Notes: generated from the letters alone by a model not told the origin. DNA of 64,000 nucleotides from Effusibacillus lacus (GCF_002335525.1 NZ_BDUF01000003.1:1-64000), one strand, 5' to 3'; positions 1 through 8,074 are shown, counted from the first letter of the stretch. A program made the numbers and translations.

Positions 1-505
1 GGGATGTATCCGGTTCCGCGGCCGGCAGGTTGTTCGGGCGAACGGTGGCAAAGATCATGCCCTCTCCGATCACATTCCTGGTGAACGCTTTCCCAGCGTA
101 GATCGGGCGGGCAAACACCACTTTGCCGCCTTCCACCTGCACATCGATGATATCCGACACCTGACCCGCTTCAAAACGGGCAGCCAGTTTCGGAGCCAGG
201 TCACGACCGATTGCCGAGTGGGCCATCAGTACCACTTCCGCTCCGCTCTCGCGGACCACAGCTTCCAATGCCTTTGCGTAGGCGTCCGGAACATAGTTGG
301 CCAACACTTCATTCTCAACGACAAACACCTTGTCCGCTCCATAATGAGCCAAAGAATCCGCCAGGCCGGCCACTCCTTTGCCCAGCAGAGCGCCGTAAAC
401 CTCCCCGCCTTCCGCAATCTTCCGGGCAGCATTCAAAGATTCAAATGTCACGTTGCGAAGTTTGTCATTCCGTATATCTGCAAGCACAAGGACTTTGCGT
501 GCCAT
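1..505 (-). CDS. etfA: Electron transfer flavoprotein alpha subunit (N-terminal part)
   Basis: The alpha subunit of ETF accepts electrons from acyl-CoA dehydrogenases through FAD and hands them to the quinone pool. Only the first ~168 residues are in the window (start MARKVLVLADI, then the alpha/beta domain I); the FAD-binding C-terminal domain lies beyond the edge. I chose the ATG at 505 because GGAGGAA stands just upstream and an ATG at 510 gives the wrong frame. etfB lies upstream on the same strand, but 539 bp away, which is unusual for this pair. It probably serves the acyl-CoA dehydrogenases of this window. Confidence 0.93.
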   Translation of the reverse strand, partial: MARKVLVLADIRNDKLRNVTFESLNAARKIAEGGEVYGALLGKGVAGLADSLAHYGADKVFVVENEVLANYVPDAYAKALEAVVRESGAEVVLMAHSAIGRDLAPKLAARFEAGQVSDIIDVQVEGGKVVFARPIYAGKAFTRNVIGEGMIFATVRPNNLPAAEPDTS

Positions 506-530
506 TCCATTTCCTCCTCAAATCCGTCGC

Positions 531-646
531 CCATCTAATGTTCAACTTAGCGGGTTGCCGCTTGGTTGCATCTTATCCCCGGAATGGGGGAAAGTGACGC
601 TAAGCTCTGACCCTGATTCCGCGTACTTTGATGGGGAGCCGAAATT
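531..646 (-). repeat. Dispersed structured element, copy A (before etfA)
   Basis: Read on the minus strand, the ends are TCCCCATCA and TTAGATGG, so CCATC can pair with GATGG. Near the 3' end lies a hairpin AGCGG-CAAC-CCGCT inside a conserved block GATGCA(R)C(Y)AAGCGGC. A second copy with the same ends and block lies at 55592-55682. The middle differs in length (about 25 bp longer here, with its own CCCC-ATTCC-GGGG hairpin). It ends about 14 bases before the etfA ribosome site. It could be a mobile palindromic repeat or a cis-acting RNA. Confidence 0.6.
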
Positions 647-926
647 AGTATTTGTTTGGTGCTATTGACACTGACGCCAATTGATTACCTGCATTCTGGT
701 TGATCAGCCCGTTGTTTGGTTCATCACCACTGGGGCTTAACGGATTTTCAGGCTCTTAATTCACTTTTTTGGGCGCCCATTTTTCAAATAGCGGATCGTG
801 ATGTCGTTATTGAAGCTGCCTGTCAGGAGGCAGTATCCTGAACATCTAAATAACTACTTCAGAATCCGTTATCCAAAAATATGACCTTCCCAAATTGGAA
901 ATAAAGGCTCCTAAATCCGTTATTCC

Positions 927-1012
927 GTTCAGAAGAGCTATTCTGTTCAGTAGAGCCTTTGGTTTAGAAGATCCTTTTGTTCTAAAGAGCCCCCGGTTCA
1001 GAAAAGCCTCCG
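927..1012. repeat. Degenerate 17-bp tandem repeat (five units)
   Basis: Units start at 927, 945, 962, 979 and 996. Each begins GTTC or GTTT and fits roughly GTTCAGAAGAGCCTTTG; lengths are 18, 17, 17, 17 and 17. The array lies just downstream of the etfB stop codon. Units are too diverged and too short, with no spacers, for a CRISPR. Function is unknown. Confidence 0.6.
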
Positions 1013-1044
1013 GCTGGGGCCTTCCGGCTCTTTGGCAAGCCCAG

Positions 1045-1803
1045 TTAGATGACCTTGTCTTCGTTGCGAAGGAGAGAAACCAGTTCCTTCACCCGGGTCG
1101 GGGTATCCCCTTTCAGGATGCGGCCGCCGGTCTTTTCCTTCGGCAGGTAGGTTTCGACCACTTCGTTTTTCGCACTCGCCGAAACGTTCAGGTCTCCTGC
1201 TCCCACCACATGCAACGGAATCTTGTTGGCTTTCCGGATCCCCAGCAGGGAAGGATACCGCGGCTCGTTGAGCCCCTGTTGAGCGGTCACCAGAACCGGC
1301 AGGGTTGCCTCCACAATTTCCAGATCCCCCTCCGCATCCCGGTGAGCGGTGACCTTGGTTCCGTCAATCTCAAGTTTGGTGATGGTGGAGATGTGCGGGA
1401 TTCCGAGCAGTTCGGCCACACGCACCGCTACCTGTCCGGAACCGTCGTCAACGGACATGTTGCCGCCCAGGATGATGTCATATTCCTGGGTCTTGATATA
1501 TTCCGCCAGTACTTTTGCCGCTTTGTACTCATCGCCAAACAGCGCTTCATCGTTAATATGCACCCCGTGGTCCGCGCCCATGGCCAGTGCTTTGCGCAGA
1601 GCTTCTTCGGCACGTGCAGGACCCAGAGTGACAACGGTTACTTCACCGCCGAACTTGTCCCGCAGCACGATGGCTTCTTCAATTGCGTACTCATCGTACG
1701 GGTTGATAATGAACTGCACTCCGTCCTCTTTTACCTTGCCGCCATCAAGCACGATTTTTTCTTCGGTGTCAAACGTCTGCTTCATCAGAACCAGTATTTT
1801 CAT
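1045..1803 (-). CDS. etfB: Electron transfer flavoprotein beta subunit
   Basis: The beta subunit pairs with EtfA, binds AMP and provides the recognition loop that docks acyl-CoA dehydrogenases. The 252-residue product opens MKILVLMKQTFDTEEK, shows the family stretches NPYDEYAIEEA and GGNMSVDDGSGQV, and ends with a typical C-terminal arm; the length is normal. The ATG at 1803 has GAGAGGGG upstream; a longer frame exists but lacks a ribosome site. It is transcribed before etfA and is separated from the upstream oxidoreductase gene by only 43 bp. Confidence 0.95.
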   Translation of the reverse strand: MKILVLMKQTFDTEEKIVLDGGKVKEDGVQFIINPYDEYAIEEAIVLRDKFGGEVTVVTLGPARAEEALRKALAMGADHGVHINDEALFGDEYKAAKVLAEYIKTQEYDIILGGNMSVDDGSGQVAVRVAELLGIPHISTITKLEIDGTKVTAHRDAEGDLEIVEATLPVLVTAQQGLNEPRYPSLLGIRKANKIPLHVVGAGDLNVSASAKNEVVETYLPKEKTGGRILKGDTPTRVKELVSLLRNEDKVI

Positions 1804-1846
1804 TGCCGGAAACCCCTCTCTCAAAATCTAAATTGGCTCAACATAT

Positions 1847-2812
1847 TTACCGGATGATTTCATTCATTCGCTCGATCGCTTGCTTGGCCTCCCTTACCAT
1901 CCGATCCACCACTTCTTTCACAGTCGGAACATCGTAGATCAGTCCGACTGACTGTCCGCATGACCAAACTCCGGCATCAACATCTCCTTCCGTATAGACG
2001 CGCACTGACCGCTCCCCTTTGATCAGGGGCAGAAGTTCCTCAAGTGTTGCGCTGTTTTTTTCTGCCTCCATCACTTCCAGGGCGACCGCATTCCGGGCCA
2101 CCCGGGACACCGACCCGATGGATTTCTGAATCAGGGCCGTATCCAGCTCGGAAGCTTCCACCATCCATTGCTTTACATTCGGGTGAACCATCGATTCCTT
2201 TGTGGCCAGGAATCTGGTTCCCAATACGACTCCTTCCGCTCCCAGGGCCAATGCGGCTGCCAGGCCTCTTCCATCCGCAATTCCCCCACCCGCCAATACG
2301 GGGATCTTTACCGCGTTAACAGTTCTTGGAACCAGCACGATATGACCGACATCTTCCATTCCAGGATGTCCTCCCGTTTCGAATCCCACGACTGCAACCG
2401 CATCGCATCCCACTCGTTCGGCTGTTTGGGCATACCGAACCCCCGGCACCTTATGAATCACAATTACGCCGTTGTCCTTCAGGATTTTCATGAAGGCTTC
2501 GGGGTTCCGTCCGGAAGTTTCCACAATCCGGATGCCTTCCTCCAGCAACACTTCGATGTAAGCCTCGTTAGGGATTTTGCGAACACTCGGGAACAGATTA
2601 ATGTTGATTCCAATCGGCTTTTTGGTCAGTTCTGCGGCCAATCGAATCTCTTGTCTCAATTCCTCTGCCGTTTCAAATGTGGCGGATGTGATAATCCCAA
2701 GCCCCCCGGCTTCCGAAACGGCTGCCGCCAAAGGGGCGCGGCCCACTCTGAACATTCCGCCACACAGGATCGGGTATTGGATGCCCAGCAAATCCGTAAT
2801 TCTTGTTCTCAC
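1847..2812 (-). CDS. Nitronate monooxygenase / FabK-type flavoprotein
   Basis: An FMN-binding TIM-barrel protein of the nitronate monooxygenase and enoyl-ACP reductase II superfamily, 321 residues. Visible landmarks are the N-terminal LGIQYPILCGGM, the central GFETGGHPG segment carrying the likely catalytic His, and the phosphate-binding AGGGIADGRG and ALGAEGVVLGTRF. The GTG start at 2812 follows GGGAGGAG at good spacing. Such genes are often found beside acyl-CoA degradation genes, as here between etfB and an enoyl-CoA hydratase. The substrate cannot be read from the sequence. A second family member lies at 23520-24491. Confidence 0.85.
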   Translation of the reverse strand: MRTRITDLLGIQYPILCGGMFRVGRAPLAAAVSEAGGLGIITSATFETAEELRQEIRLAAELTKKPIGININLFPSVRKIPNEAYIEVLLEEGIRIVETSGRNPEAFMKILKDNGVIVIHKVPGVRYAQTAERVGCDAVAVVGFETGGHPGMEDVGHIVLVPRTVNAVKIPVLAGGGIADGRGLAAALALGAEGVVLGTRFLATKESMVHPNVKQWMVEASELDTALIQKSIGSVSRVARNAVALEVMEAEKNSATLEELLPLIKGERSVRVYTEGDVDAGVWSCGQSVGLIYDVPTVKEVVDRMVREAKQAIERMNEIIR

Positions 2813-2885
2813 AGCAAACACTCCTCCCGGCAAGTCATTCTTGCATCATTCATGTATGAAATGACTTATCGCATACTTGAACCCC

Positions 2886-3659
2886 TTATTCCCCGACAAA
2901 TTCTGCTTTTCGTTTTTCCTGAAACGCCCTGATTCCTTCCTTATGGTCCCTGCTTTGCTGCAAAAGGGATTGGCCAATCCGTTCAAATTCAAGAGCACCG
3001 GCAAATCCCGTTTCCAATGAAAGCTGCAACGCTTTTTTGGCCATTCCGATGGCAAGTGCCGGACCATTCGCCAAAGACTGCGCATACTTCAACGCACGCC
3101 CAAAAAGCTCTACACTTTCGCAAATTTCTGTGACCATCCCCATTTGATACGCTTCCTCCTCATCAAAGAAACGTCCGCTGAAGATCAATTCTTTGGCCCT
3201 CATGACACCAATCAGCCTCGGCAAATAATAAGTGGAGCCCGCGTCAGGCATCAGGCCGATTTTCAGAAACCCAAAGGAGAACTTTGTATCCTTTGCCGCA
3301 AACACGATGTCGCTTGCGAGGACCAGACTGCAACCGGCGCCGAACACATACCCGTGAACTGCCGTTACAATGGGCTTATCCATATCTTTCATTAGCGAGA
3401 TGATGCGGTTGTAAGACTGCAGCCGTTCCATTGACTGTCTGGGCGTACTGTCACCCATGGCCTTCACGTCACCGCCTGCGCAAAAACTGCTCCCCTGCCC
3501 GGTTAGAAGGATCGCTTTGATTTCCGGATCCGACTGTGCATCCTGCAGTGCGGCAAACAATTGGCTTCTCATGTCAATATGGAGAGCATTGCGGGAGTCC
3601 GGATTGTTCAAGGACAAATGAATGACTTTTCCGATTTTTTCAGAGATGAGAAATTCCAA
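2886..3659 (-). CDS. Enoyl-CoA hydratase/isomerase family protein
   Basis: A crotonase-fold enzyme of 257 residues that would hydrate or isomerise enoyl-CoA thioesters. The oxyanion-hole segments are GQGSSFCAGGDVKAM and HGYVFGAGCSLVLASD, and the active-site loop reads KIGLMPDAGSTYYL, with Asp where many hydratases have Glu, as in PaaG-type members. The start is a TTG at 3659 behind GGGGAG. It lies upstream of the nitronate monooxygenase and etfBA genes on the same strand and could be co-transcribed with them. Confidence 0.88.
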   Translation of the reverse strand: MEFLISEKIGKVIHLSLNNPDSRNALHIDMRSQLFAALQDAQSDPEIKAILLTGQGSSFCAGGDVKAMGDSTPRQSMERLQSYNRIISLMKDMDKPIVTAVHGYVFGAGCSLVLASDIVFAAKDTKFSFGFLKIGLMPDAGSTYYLPRLIGVMRAKELIFSGRFFDEEEAYQMGMVTEICESVELFGRALKYAQSLANGPALAIGMAKKALQLSLETGFAGALEFERIGQSLLQQSRDHKEGIRAFQEKRKAEFVGE

Positions 3660-3726
3660 GTAAATCTCCCCTATTCAAAAAAGTGGTTCCTTGCCTATCG
3701 CAATCTATTGCAATAATCATGCCAAT

Positions 3727-3763
3727 AAAAAAGGAGTGCGGAAGGGCTGTCCACCTGCACTCC
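3727..3763 (-). terminator. Rho-independent terminator
   Basis: Read on the minus strand, GGAGTGC and GCACTCC enclose a 17-base loop and are followed by six T. It ends the transcript of the AbrB-type membrane gene. Confidence 0.85.
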
Positions 3764-3776
3764 AATTCCTTAAAAT

Positions 3777-4274
3777 TTATTTCCCGAACACTTTTACCAA
3801 TACGGGAATCGACAACAGCACCAACACCAGGCGAACTGAATGGATCACCATGATGTTGACCGGTTTCACGCCCTCTACCGACTGAGCAGCTGCCACCACG
3901 TCTGTCAATCCTCCCGGCACCGCACTGAACATGGAAGTCAACAGGTCCCACCCGGTGACTTTCGCCACTACGAAGCCGACTGCGATGCCTGCCGCCAAAT
4001 AGGTTCCTGCTATGATTAGCGCCGGCAGCCAGGCTGTCTTTAGTTCCATAACCATTCCCCTGGTGATGGACAACCCAAGCGCCGTTCCCAGCACAATCTG
4101 CACCCCCACCATTACGCTGCCTGGCATTTTGCCAAGCGATCCGTAAAACATATTAAAAAGCGCCACCGCGCCAAGTGAACCGATCATCGCCCCAGCCGGG
4201 ATTTTCAGTTTATATCCCGCCAGACCGCCAAGCGTCCCGATTGCCAGTGTCAGAAAGATCTTTGTAATGTCCAA
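3777..4274 (-). CDS. AbrB-duplication family membrane protein, half-size
   Basis: A hydrophobic protein of about 165 residues that matches one repeat of the COG3180 AbrB family (putative membrane regulators or transporters). Full-length members carry two such repeats in about 350 residues, so this is a single-repeat version. Four to five membrane segments are visible, with the family-like AGAMIGSLGAVAL near the start and SAVPGGLTDVVAAA in the second half. The TTG at 4274 is preferred because GAGG lies 8 bases upstream; a GTG at 4283 is possible. It is divergent from the small gene at 4378. Function is not established. Confidence 0.7.
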   Translation of the reverse strand: MDITKIFLTLAIGTLGGLAGYKLKIPAGAMIGSLGAVALFNMFYGSLGKMPGSVMVGVQIVLGTALGLSITRGMVMELKTAWLPALIIAGTYLAAGIAVGFVVAKVTGWDLLTSMFSAVPGGLTDVVAAAQSVEGVKPVNIMVIHSVRLVLVLLSIPVLVKVFGK

Positions 4275-4377
4275 GTTTGTCACCTCGATGGAAAGATATC
4301 TCCAGTTTAGCAGAAAATTGGGAAACGGGATTAGCCATTGCCGATCTTGGCAACATAAAAGCAAGGGAGGTGCTTCC

Positions 4378-4650
4378 ATGAATCAAATCACAAGCTTCTT
4401 GTTTTCAACCGAAGACCGGGCCGATCAGATGGAACATTGGGAAATCAGAGTGTCCCGCGTGGGGGAAGACCGCTTTATGATTATGGCCGAGGAACAGCAA
4501 TTGCGGCAAATGTACGGATGGAACAAAGTAGAAGCCAGCACCGAGATCGAGGCCTTTCAGATGATGGTGCAGCGGATCAAGACCGATGAAGGCAGCCGCC
4601 GGACTCTGCCGAAAAAGCCGGTTAAGGTGGGGCGTCCACCTAAAGAATAA
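4378..4650 (+). CDS. Small hypothetical protein with basic GRP tail
   Basis: A 90-residue charged protein starting MNQITSFLFS with GGGAGG 8 bases upstream. I do not recognise the family. The last residues KKPVKVGRPPKE resemble an AT-hook (Gly-Arg-Pro flanked by basic residues), which hints at nucleic-acid contact but is weak evidence. It is divergently transcribed from the AbrB-type gene, sharing about 100 bp of control region. Confidence 0.65.
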   Translation: MNQITSFLFSTEDRADQMEHWEIRVSRVGEDRFMIMAEEQQLRQMYGWNKVEASTEIEAFQMMVQRIKTDEGSRRTLPKKPVKVGRPPKE

Positions 4651-4747
4651 GTACCTGTCGAACCGTTGTGGGAAAAACCGGCCTTTCACCTTGAGGAATA
4701 GATACTTGAGAATCCGTTTATTCAGTTATCCTAAGGCATCTGCAATG

Positions 4748-4772
4748 AAAAAGGGGTACTCGAAAGTACCCC
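4748..4772 (-). terminator. Rho-independent terminator of the CoA-transferase operon
   Basis: A perfect 8-bp stem GGGGTACT/AGTACCCC with a TTCG-like tetraloop is followed on the minus strand by five T. It lies 4 bp after the DUF3870 stop codon and closes that operon. Confidence 0.92.
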
Positions 4773-4775
4773 ATC

Positions 4776-5138
4776 CTAAGACTTGCCCAGATTTTCGTAC
4801 TGCATGTGCAAATCCCGCAAAGCAGCCACCAAAGCATTCTGTGCTTTTCCCAGATAATGTTTTTGAATCAGGGCGATCGGTTCCTCAATACCGTCTCTCA
4901 GACTGTATCCCCGCAGAAGTGACCCAATGAAGTTGCGCCCGTGTTCAGTAGCCAACGTACAGGATGCTTCCAGTATCACTCCATACTTGCAGTCAATCTC
5001 CGCAGTGATGGTAAGCGTTTCAAACACACTTTTTGCCGCCATACCCTGAGGAAGTTTTGCATGCCCAGCAATAAAGATCGATTTCCACGAACTCATTTCT
5101 CCCACCGCCTTTTCGACCCGATAAACATTTGTCTCCAT
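4776..5138 (-). CDS. DUF3870 domain protein
   Basis: A 120-residue soluble protein whose pattern (SIFIAGHAKLPQG near the start, then ILEASCTLATEHGRNFI and a C-terminal QNALVAALRDLHMQY) fits the DUF3870 family. No function is known for the family; members tend to sit beside acyl-CoA dehydrogenases, CoA transferases and TRAP transporters, and that is the setting here. It is the last gene of the operon and starts 28 bp after the acyl-CoA dehydrogenase. Confidence 0.75.
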   Translation of the reverse strand: METNVYRVEKAVGEMSSWKSIFIAGHAKLPQGMAAKSVFETLTITAEIDCKYGVILEASCTLATEHGRNFIGSLLRGYSLRDGIEEPIALIQKHYLGKAQNALVAALRDLHMQYENLGKS

Positions 5139-5166
5139 GGTACTTCCAAGGCGGAAAGCTCGTCAA

Positions 5167-6396
5167 TTACAAGATTTCTTTCAGGTCCTCCACTTGTGTC
5201 GATTCCTCAAACGGCCAGGCGGGAAGCATCCGGCGCAGCGGTTTGTCCTGACGGTACCCGAGCGCGTATTCCGCTTGCATGATGGTGTGGATTTCCCGGG
5301 TTCCCTCATAAATCACAGGAGCTTTGGAATTGCGCAGGTAGCGTTCCACCGGATATTCGTTGGAATATCCGTATGCACCGTGAATTTGAATCGCGTCGTT
5401 GGCCGCGTTGAAAGCCTGGTCACAGGCAAACCATTTGGCCAAGGACGTTTCCCGGGTGTTCCGCAGACCCTGGTTTTTCATCCAACCGGCACGGTAAACA
5501 AGCAGGCGGGAAGTTTCGAGACCTGCCACCATCTTGGCGATCATTTGCTGCACCAGTTGGTGCTGGCCGATTTTCTTGCCAAAGGTTTCCCGTTCATGGC
5601 AGTATTTCAGGCTTGCTTCCAGAGATGCGTTGATCAGCCCGCAAGCGCCTGCCGCAACGGTGAAACGTCCGTTGTCAAGGGCCGACATGGCAATCTTGAA
5701 GCCTTCCCCTTCTTCCCCCAGAAGGTTCTCAGCCGGTACCCTCACATCTTCCAGGAAAACTTCACCCGTATTGCCGGCACGGATTCCCAGTTTTCCTTTG
5801 ATTGCCTTGGTGGTTACACCGGGGAAGGTCCGCTCGACAATAAAACAGCTGATTCCTTTGTGCTTCTTGCTCTTGTCTGTGTATGCAAAGATCAGGAAAT
5901 GATCCGCCACGTCACAAAGAGATATCCAGGTTTTGGACCCGTTCAGGATGTAAGAATCCCCGTCTTTGACAGCAGTGGTCACCATGGCTGCGACATCGGA
6001 TCCGGCACCCGGTTCGGTCAGGCCGAAAGCTCCGATTTTTTCCCCGCGGGCTTGGGGGATAAGATATTTTTCTTTCTGGAATTCATTCCCCCATTGAAGA
6101 AGGGTCATGCTGTTCAAACCGGTATGCACGGAAACAGCCGTCCGGAAAGCAGTATCTCCCCTTTCCAGTTCATCACACACAATGGCCAGCGTGTTATAAT
6201 CCATCCCACTGCCCCCATACCGCTCGGGAATGCAAACCCCCATCAACTCAAGTTCGGCCAACCGTTTCAGAATCCCCCGCTCAAAGTGTCCCTGTGCATC
6301 CCATTCCTGGATATAGGGCATGATTTCTTTGTCTACAAAGGTACGGACCATCTTGCGAACTGCTTCTTGCTCTTGGGACAATGCAAAGTTCATCAT
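5167..6396 (-). CDS. Acyl-CoA dehydrogenase
   Basis: FAD-dependent alpha,beta-dehydrogenation of an acyl-CoA, with electrons passed to ETF. The 409-residue protein has the flavin/substrate motif FGLTEPGAGSDV, the loop ILNGSKTWIS, and the C-terminal VIYEGTREIHT where the Glu occupies the catalytic-base position of medium-chain and glutaryl-type enzymes. GGAGGAG lies upstream of the tandem ATG codons. It is in an operon with a CoA transferase and DUF3870 under a leader RNA, which suggests that it oxidises the acid that the CoA transferase activates. Confidence 0.92.
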   Translation of the reverse strand: MMNFALSQEQEAVRKMVRTFVDKEIMPYIQEWDAQGHFERGILKRLAELELMGVCIPERYGGSGMDYNTLAIVCDELERGDTAFRTAVSVHTGLNSMTLLQWGNEFQKEKYLIPQARGEKIGAFGLTEPGAGSDVAAMVTTAVKDGDSYILNGSKTWISLCDVADHFLIFAYTDKSKKHKGISCFIVERTFPGVTTKAIKGKLGIRAGNTGEVFLEDVRVPAENLLGEEGEGFKIAMSALDNGRFTVAAGACGLINASLEASLKYCHERETFGKKIGQHQLVQQMIAKMVAGLETSRLLVYRAGWMKNQGLRNTRETSLAKWFACDQAFNAANDAIQIHGAYGYSNEYPVERYLRNSKAPVIYEGTREIHTIMQAEYALGYRQDKPLRRMLPAWPFEESTQVEDLKEIL

Positions 6397-6454
6397 CTTG
6401 CAACCACTCCTCCTGGAAAAAATGGATTAACAGAATTTACGAAATCCAACTGCA

Positions 6455-7639
6455 TCAGATAATGTTGCGAGCCATGAAATCGTCAATCTCCGTGTCATCA
6501 TACCCGTATTCCTTAAGTACCTCCCGTGTGTGCTCACCTGCCAGTGGCGGATGGCGCCTCATCTCCGGCTTGCTGCGAGACAGCTTCAACGGACTACCTA
6601 CCAGTTGAACAGTTCCGATGGTGGGATGCGGAATCTCTACCTTCATCTCCCGCTCGACAACATGGGGGTCTCGAAACAATTGTTCCATGTTGTTGATTGG
6701 GCCTGAGGGGATACCGGCTGCATGGAGCAGTTCCTGCCACTCGCTGCATGTTTTTTTGGCAAACTCCCTCTGCAGCATGGGAATCAGCCTCTCCCGGTTC
6801 TTAAGTCTTGCCGGGTTGGTGCTGTATTCCGGATCATCCGCCCATTGCGGTTGGCCCAGCAGCTGGCACAGCTTTTGAAACTGCCGGTCATTGCCGACGG
6901 CTACCACCATCTCACCATCACTTGCCCGGAAGGTTTGATAGGGAACGATGTTGGGATGCTGGTTTCCGTACCGTTTCGGAATTTGTCCCGATACCAGGTA
7001 ATTGCTGGCCACATTGGCCAACAGCGAAATCTGTGAATCCAGCAACGCCATGTCAATCTGCTGCCCCTTACCTGATACGGTCCGTTCCTGCAGAGCCGCC
7101 AGAATTCCTATGGCACTGTATAGTCCGGTCGCGATGTCGGCAATTGCCACTCCCACTTTCATGGGGCCGGATTCCTCGCTGCCCGTGATACTCATCATGC
7201 CGCCCATGGCCTGCACAATGTAATCGTATCCTGGCAAGTTTTTATAGGGACCGTGTTGGCCAAAACCGGTGATCGAGCAGTAGATCAGGCGTGGATTCAG
7301 CTTCCGTACATCTTCATAACCGAGTCCCCATTTTTCCATGGTTCCGGTCTTGAAGTTCTGAATCAGGACATCCGCATTCTTCACCATCTTACGCAGAATA
7401 TTCCGCGCTTCCGGTTCTTTCAGGTTCAAAGTTATCGCCCGTTTGTTTCGGTTAGCTGTCAGGTAGTAGGCGCTTTGATCCCCCGCAAACGGAGGCCCCC
7501 ATCCGCGTGTCTCGTCGCTGCCGCCAGGCCCTTCGATCTTGATCACATCCGCCCCCAGATCGCCCAGAATCATTGTGCAAAAAGGGCCGGCCAGCACCCG
7601 TGTCAGATCGATTACTTTAAGCCCCTCTAACGCTCCCAT
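6455..7639 (-). CDS. CoA transferase, family III (CaiB/BaiF)
   Basis: Transfers CoA between carboxylic acids through aspartyl-CoA chemistry. The 394-residue product begins MGALEGLKVIDLTRVLAGPF and keeps the family segments DLGADVIKIE, NRNKRAITLNL and GFGQHGPY, with an Asp in VAIADIATG fitting the catalytic region. The ATG at 7639 has GGGGGAGGTG upstream. It is the first gene after leader RNA copy 1, followed by an acyl-CoA dehydrogenase and DUF3870. The substrate is unknown, possibly the acid imported by the neighbouring TRAP-TAXI system. Confidence 0.92.
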   Translation of the reverse strand: MGALEGLKVIDLTRVLAGPFCTMILGDLGADVIKIEGPGGSDETRGWGPPFAGDQSAYYLTANRNKRAITLNLKEPEARNILRKMVKNADVLIQNFKTGTMEKWGLGYEDVRKLNPRLIYCSITGFGQHGPYKNLPGYDYIVQAMGGMMSITGSEESGPMKVGVAIADIATGLYSAIGILAALQERTVSGKGQQIDMALLDSQISLLANVASNYLVSGQIPKRYGNQHPNIVPYQTFRASDGEMVVAVGNDRQFQKLCQLLGQPQWADDPEYSTNPARLKNRERLIPMLQREFAKKTCSEWQELLHAAGIPSGPINNMEQLFRDPHVVEREMKVEIPHPTIGTVQLVGSPLKLSRSKPEMRRHPPLAGEHTREVLKEYGYDDTEIDDFMARNII

Positions 7640-7702
7640 TGCTTCACCTCCCCCAGTTCGAATCTCGATTGCGCACCTGGCTGTTTCGCGAAAACTGGCA
7701 AT

Positions 7703-7806
7703 AAAAAAGCCAGCCAAACCGCCAAACGTACCCGCTGCGGAATAACTGGCTTGTCATCCGTGCTTTGGCTTCCTGGTCGGGAAGTCCAACAGATGCAACA
7801 GTCACT
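7703..7806 (-). promoter_or_regulatory. Candidate riboswitch leader, copy 1 (aptamer plus terminator)
   Basis: On the minus strand three nested stems form. P1 is AGUGACUG (7806-7799) with CAGUUAUU (7748-7741). P2 is CAUCUGU (7795-7789) with ACGGAUG (7761-7755). P3 is CUUCC (7784-7780) with GGAAG (7773-7769). The joining segments GGA and CCAAAGC are identical to those of copy 2. The 3' half of P1 (CAG) is also part of the arm AAGCCAG that pairs with CUGGCUU (7713-7707) ahead of six U, a terminator. P1 and terminator exclude each other, so ligand binding would switch the CoA-transferase operon on. I cannot match it to a known class. Confidence 0.8.
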
Positions 7807-7820
7807 ATTAACTTACTACA

Positions 7821-7849
7821 ATAATATTCAGAATTCACTTCGTTGTAAA
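7821..7849 (-). promoter_or_regulatory. SigA-type promoter of leader copy 1
   Basis: On the minus strand TTTACA (7849-7844), a 17-bp spacer and TATTAT (7826-7821). Transcription would begin around 7814, just before stem P1 of the leader RNA. Confidence 0.75.
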
Positions 7850-7942
7850 GAGGTATCTTCTCATCCTAATTTTCGGAATCCCGTAAAGGAAGCAGTACAT
7901 TTTTTACCCACAAATGAAATTTTGCTACTGCTTCGTCTCCCT

Positions 7943-8032
7943 TTACATTGAAAAGGAAGACACCGAAATCTTTGTCTTTATAATGGGCCACATCTCCAAA
8001 TAAATCAGTTCCTGGATGGTTTGCCGATTCAT
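7943..8032 (-). CDS. Possible 29-residue peptide after the TAXI receptor gene
   Basis: A 30-codon frame starts with ATG at 8032 (MNRQTIQELIYLEMW...) and has GGGAGG 7 bases upstream. It lies between the TAXI receptor gene and the promoter of the CoA-transferase operon. Only the ribosome site and open frame support it; I recognise no family. Confidence 0.25.
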   Translation of the reverse strand: MNRQTIQELIYLEMWPIIKTKISVSSFSM

Positions 8033-8074
8033 TGTCAAGCCTCCCGAAAAGCTTTTGATGGTGGATAGTAACAT

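Larger units (their letters stand above)
506..1044. other. 539-bp etfB-etfA spacer without a gene
   Basis: No reading frame here looks coding. The spacer holds a dispersed element next to etfA (531-646), a hairpin CTGCCT/AGGCAG (816-833), and a degenerate 17-bp tandem repeat next to etfB (927-1012). The motif AATCCGTTAT recurs at about 861 and 915, and a relative (AATCCGTTTAT) lies near 4711 behind another gene. The stretch looks like accumulated repeat material inserted between two normally adjacent genes. Confidence 0.6.

Noticed and set aside
927-1012. CRISPR array
   Set aside because: Units are directly adjacent at 17-18 bp, diverged, and no spacers or cas genes are present.
895-1857. 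Long open frame (320 codons) on the plus strand across etfB
   Set aside because: It is the antisense of a clear etfB gene, has no ribosome site, and its product is rich in residues typical of antisense frames.
5137-6462. 441-codon plus-strand frame opposite the acyl-CoA dehydrogenase
   Set aside because: It mirrors the codon pattern of the real gene, shows no family motif and has no start signal.
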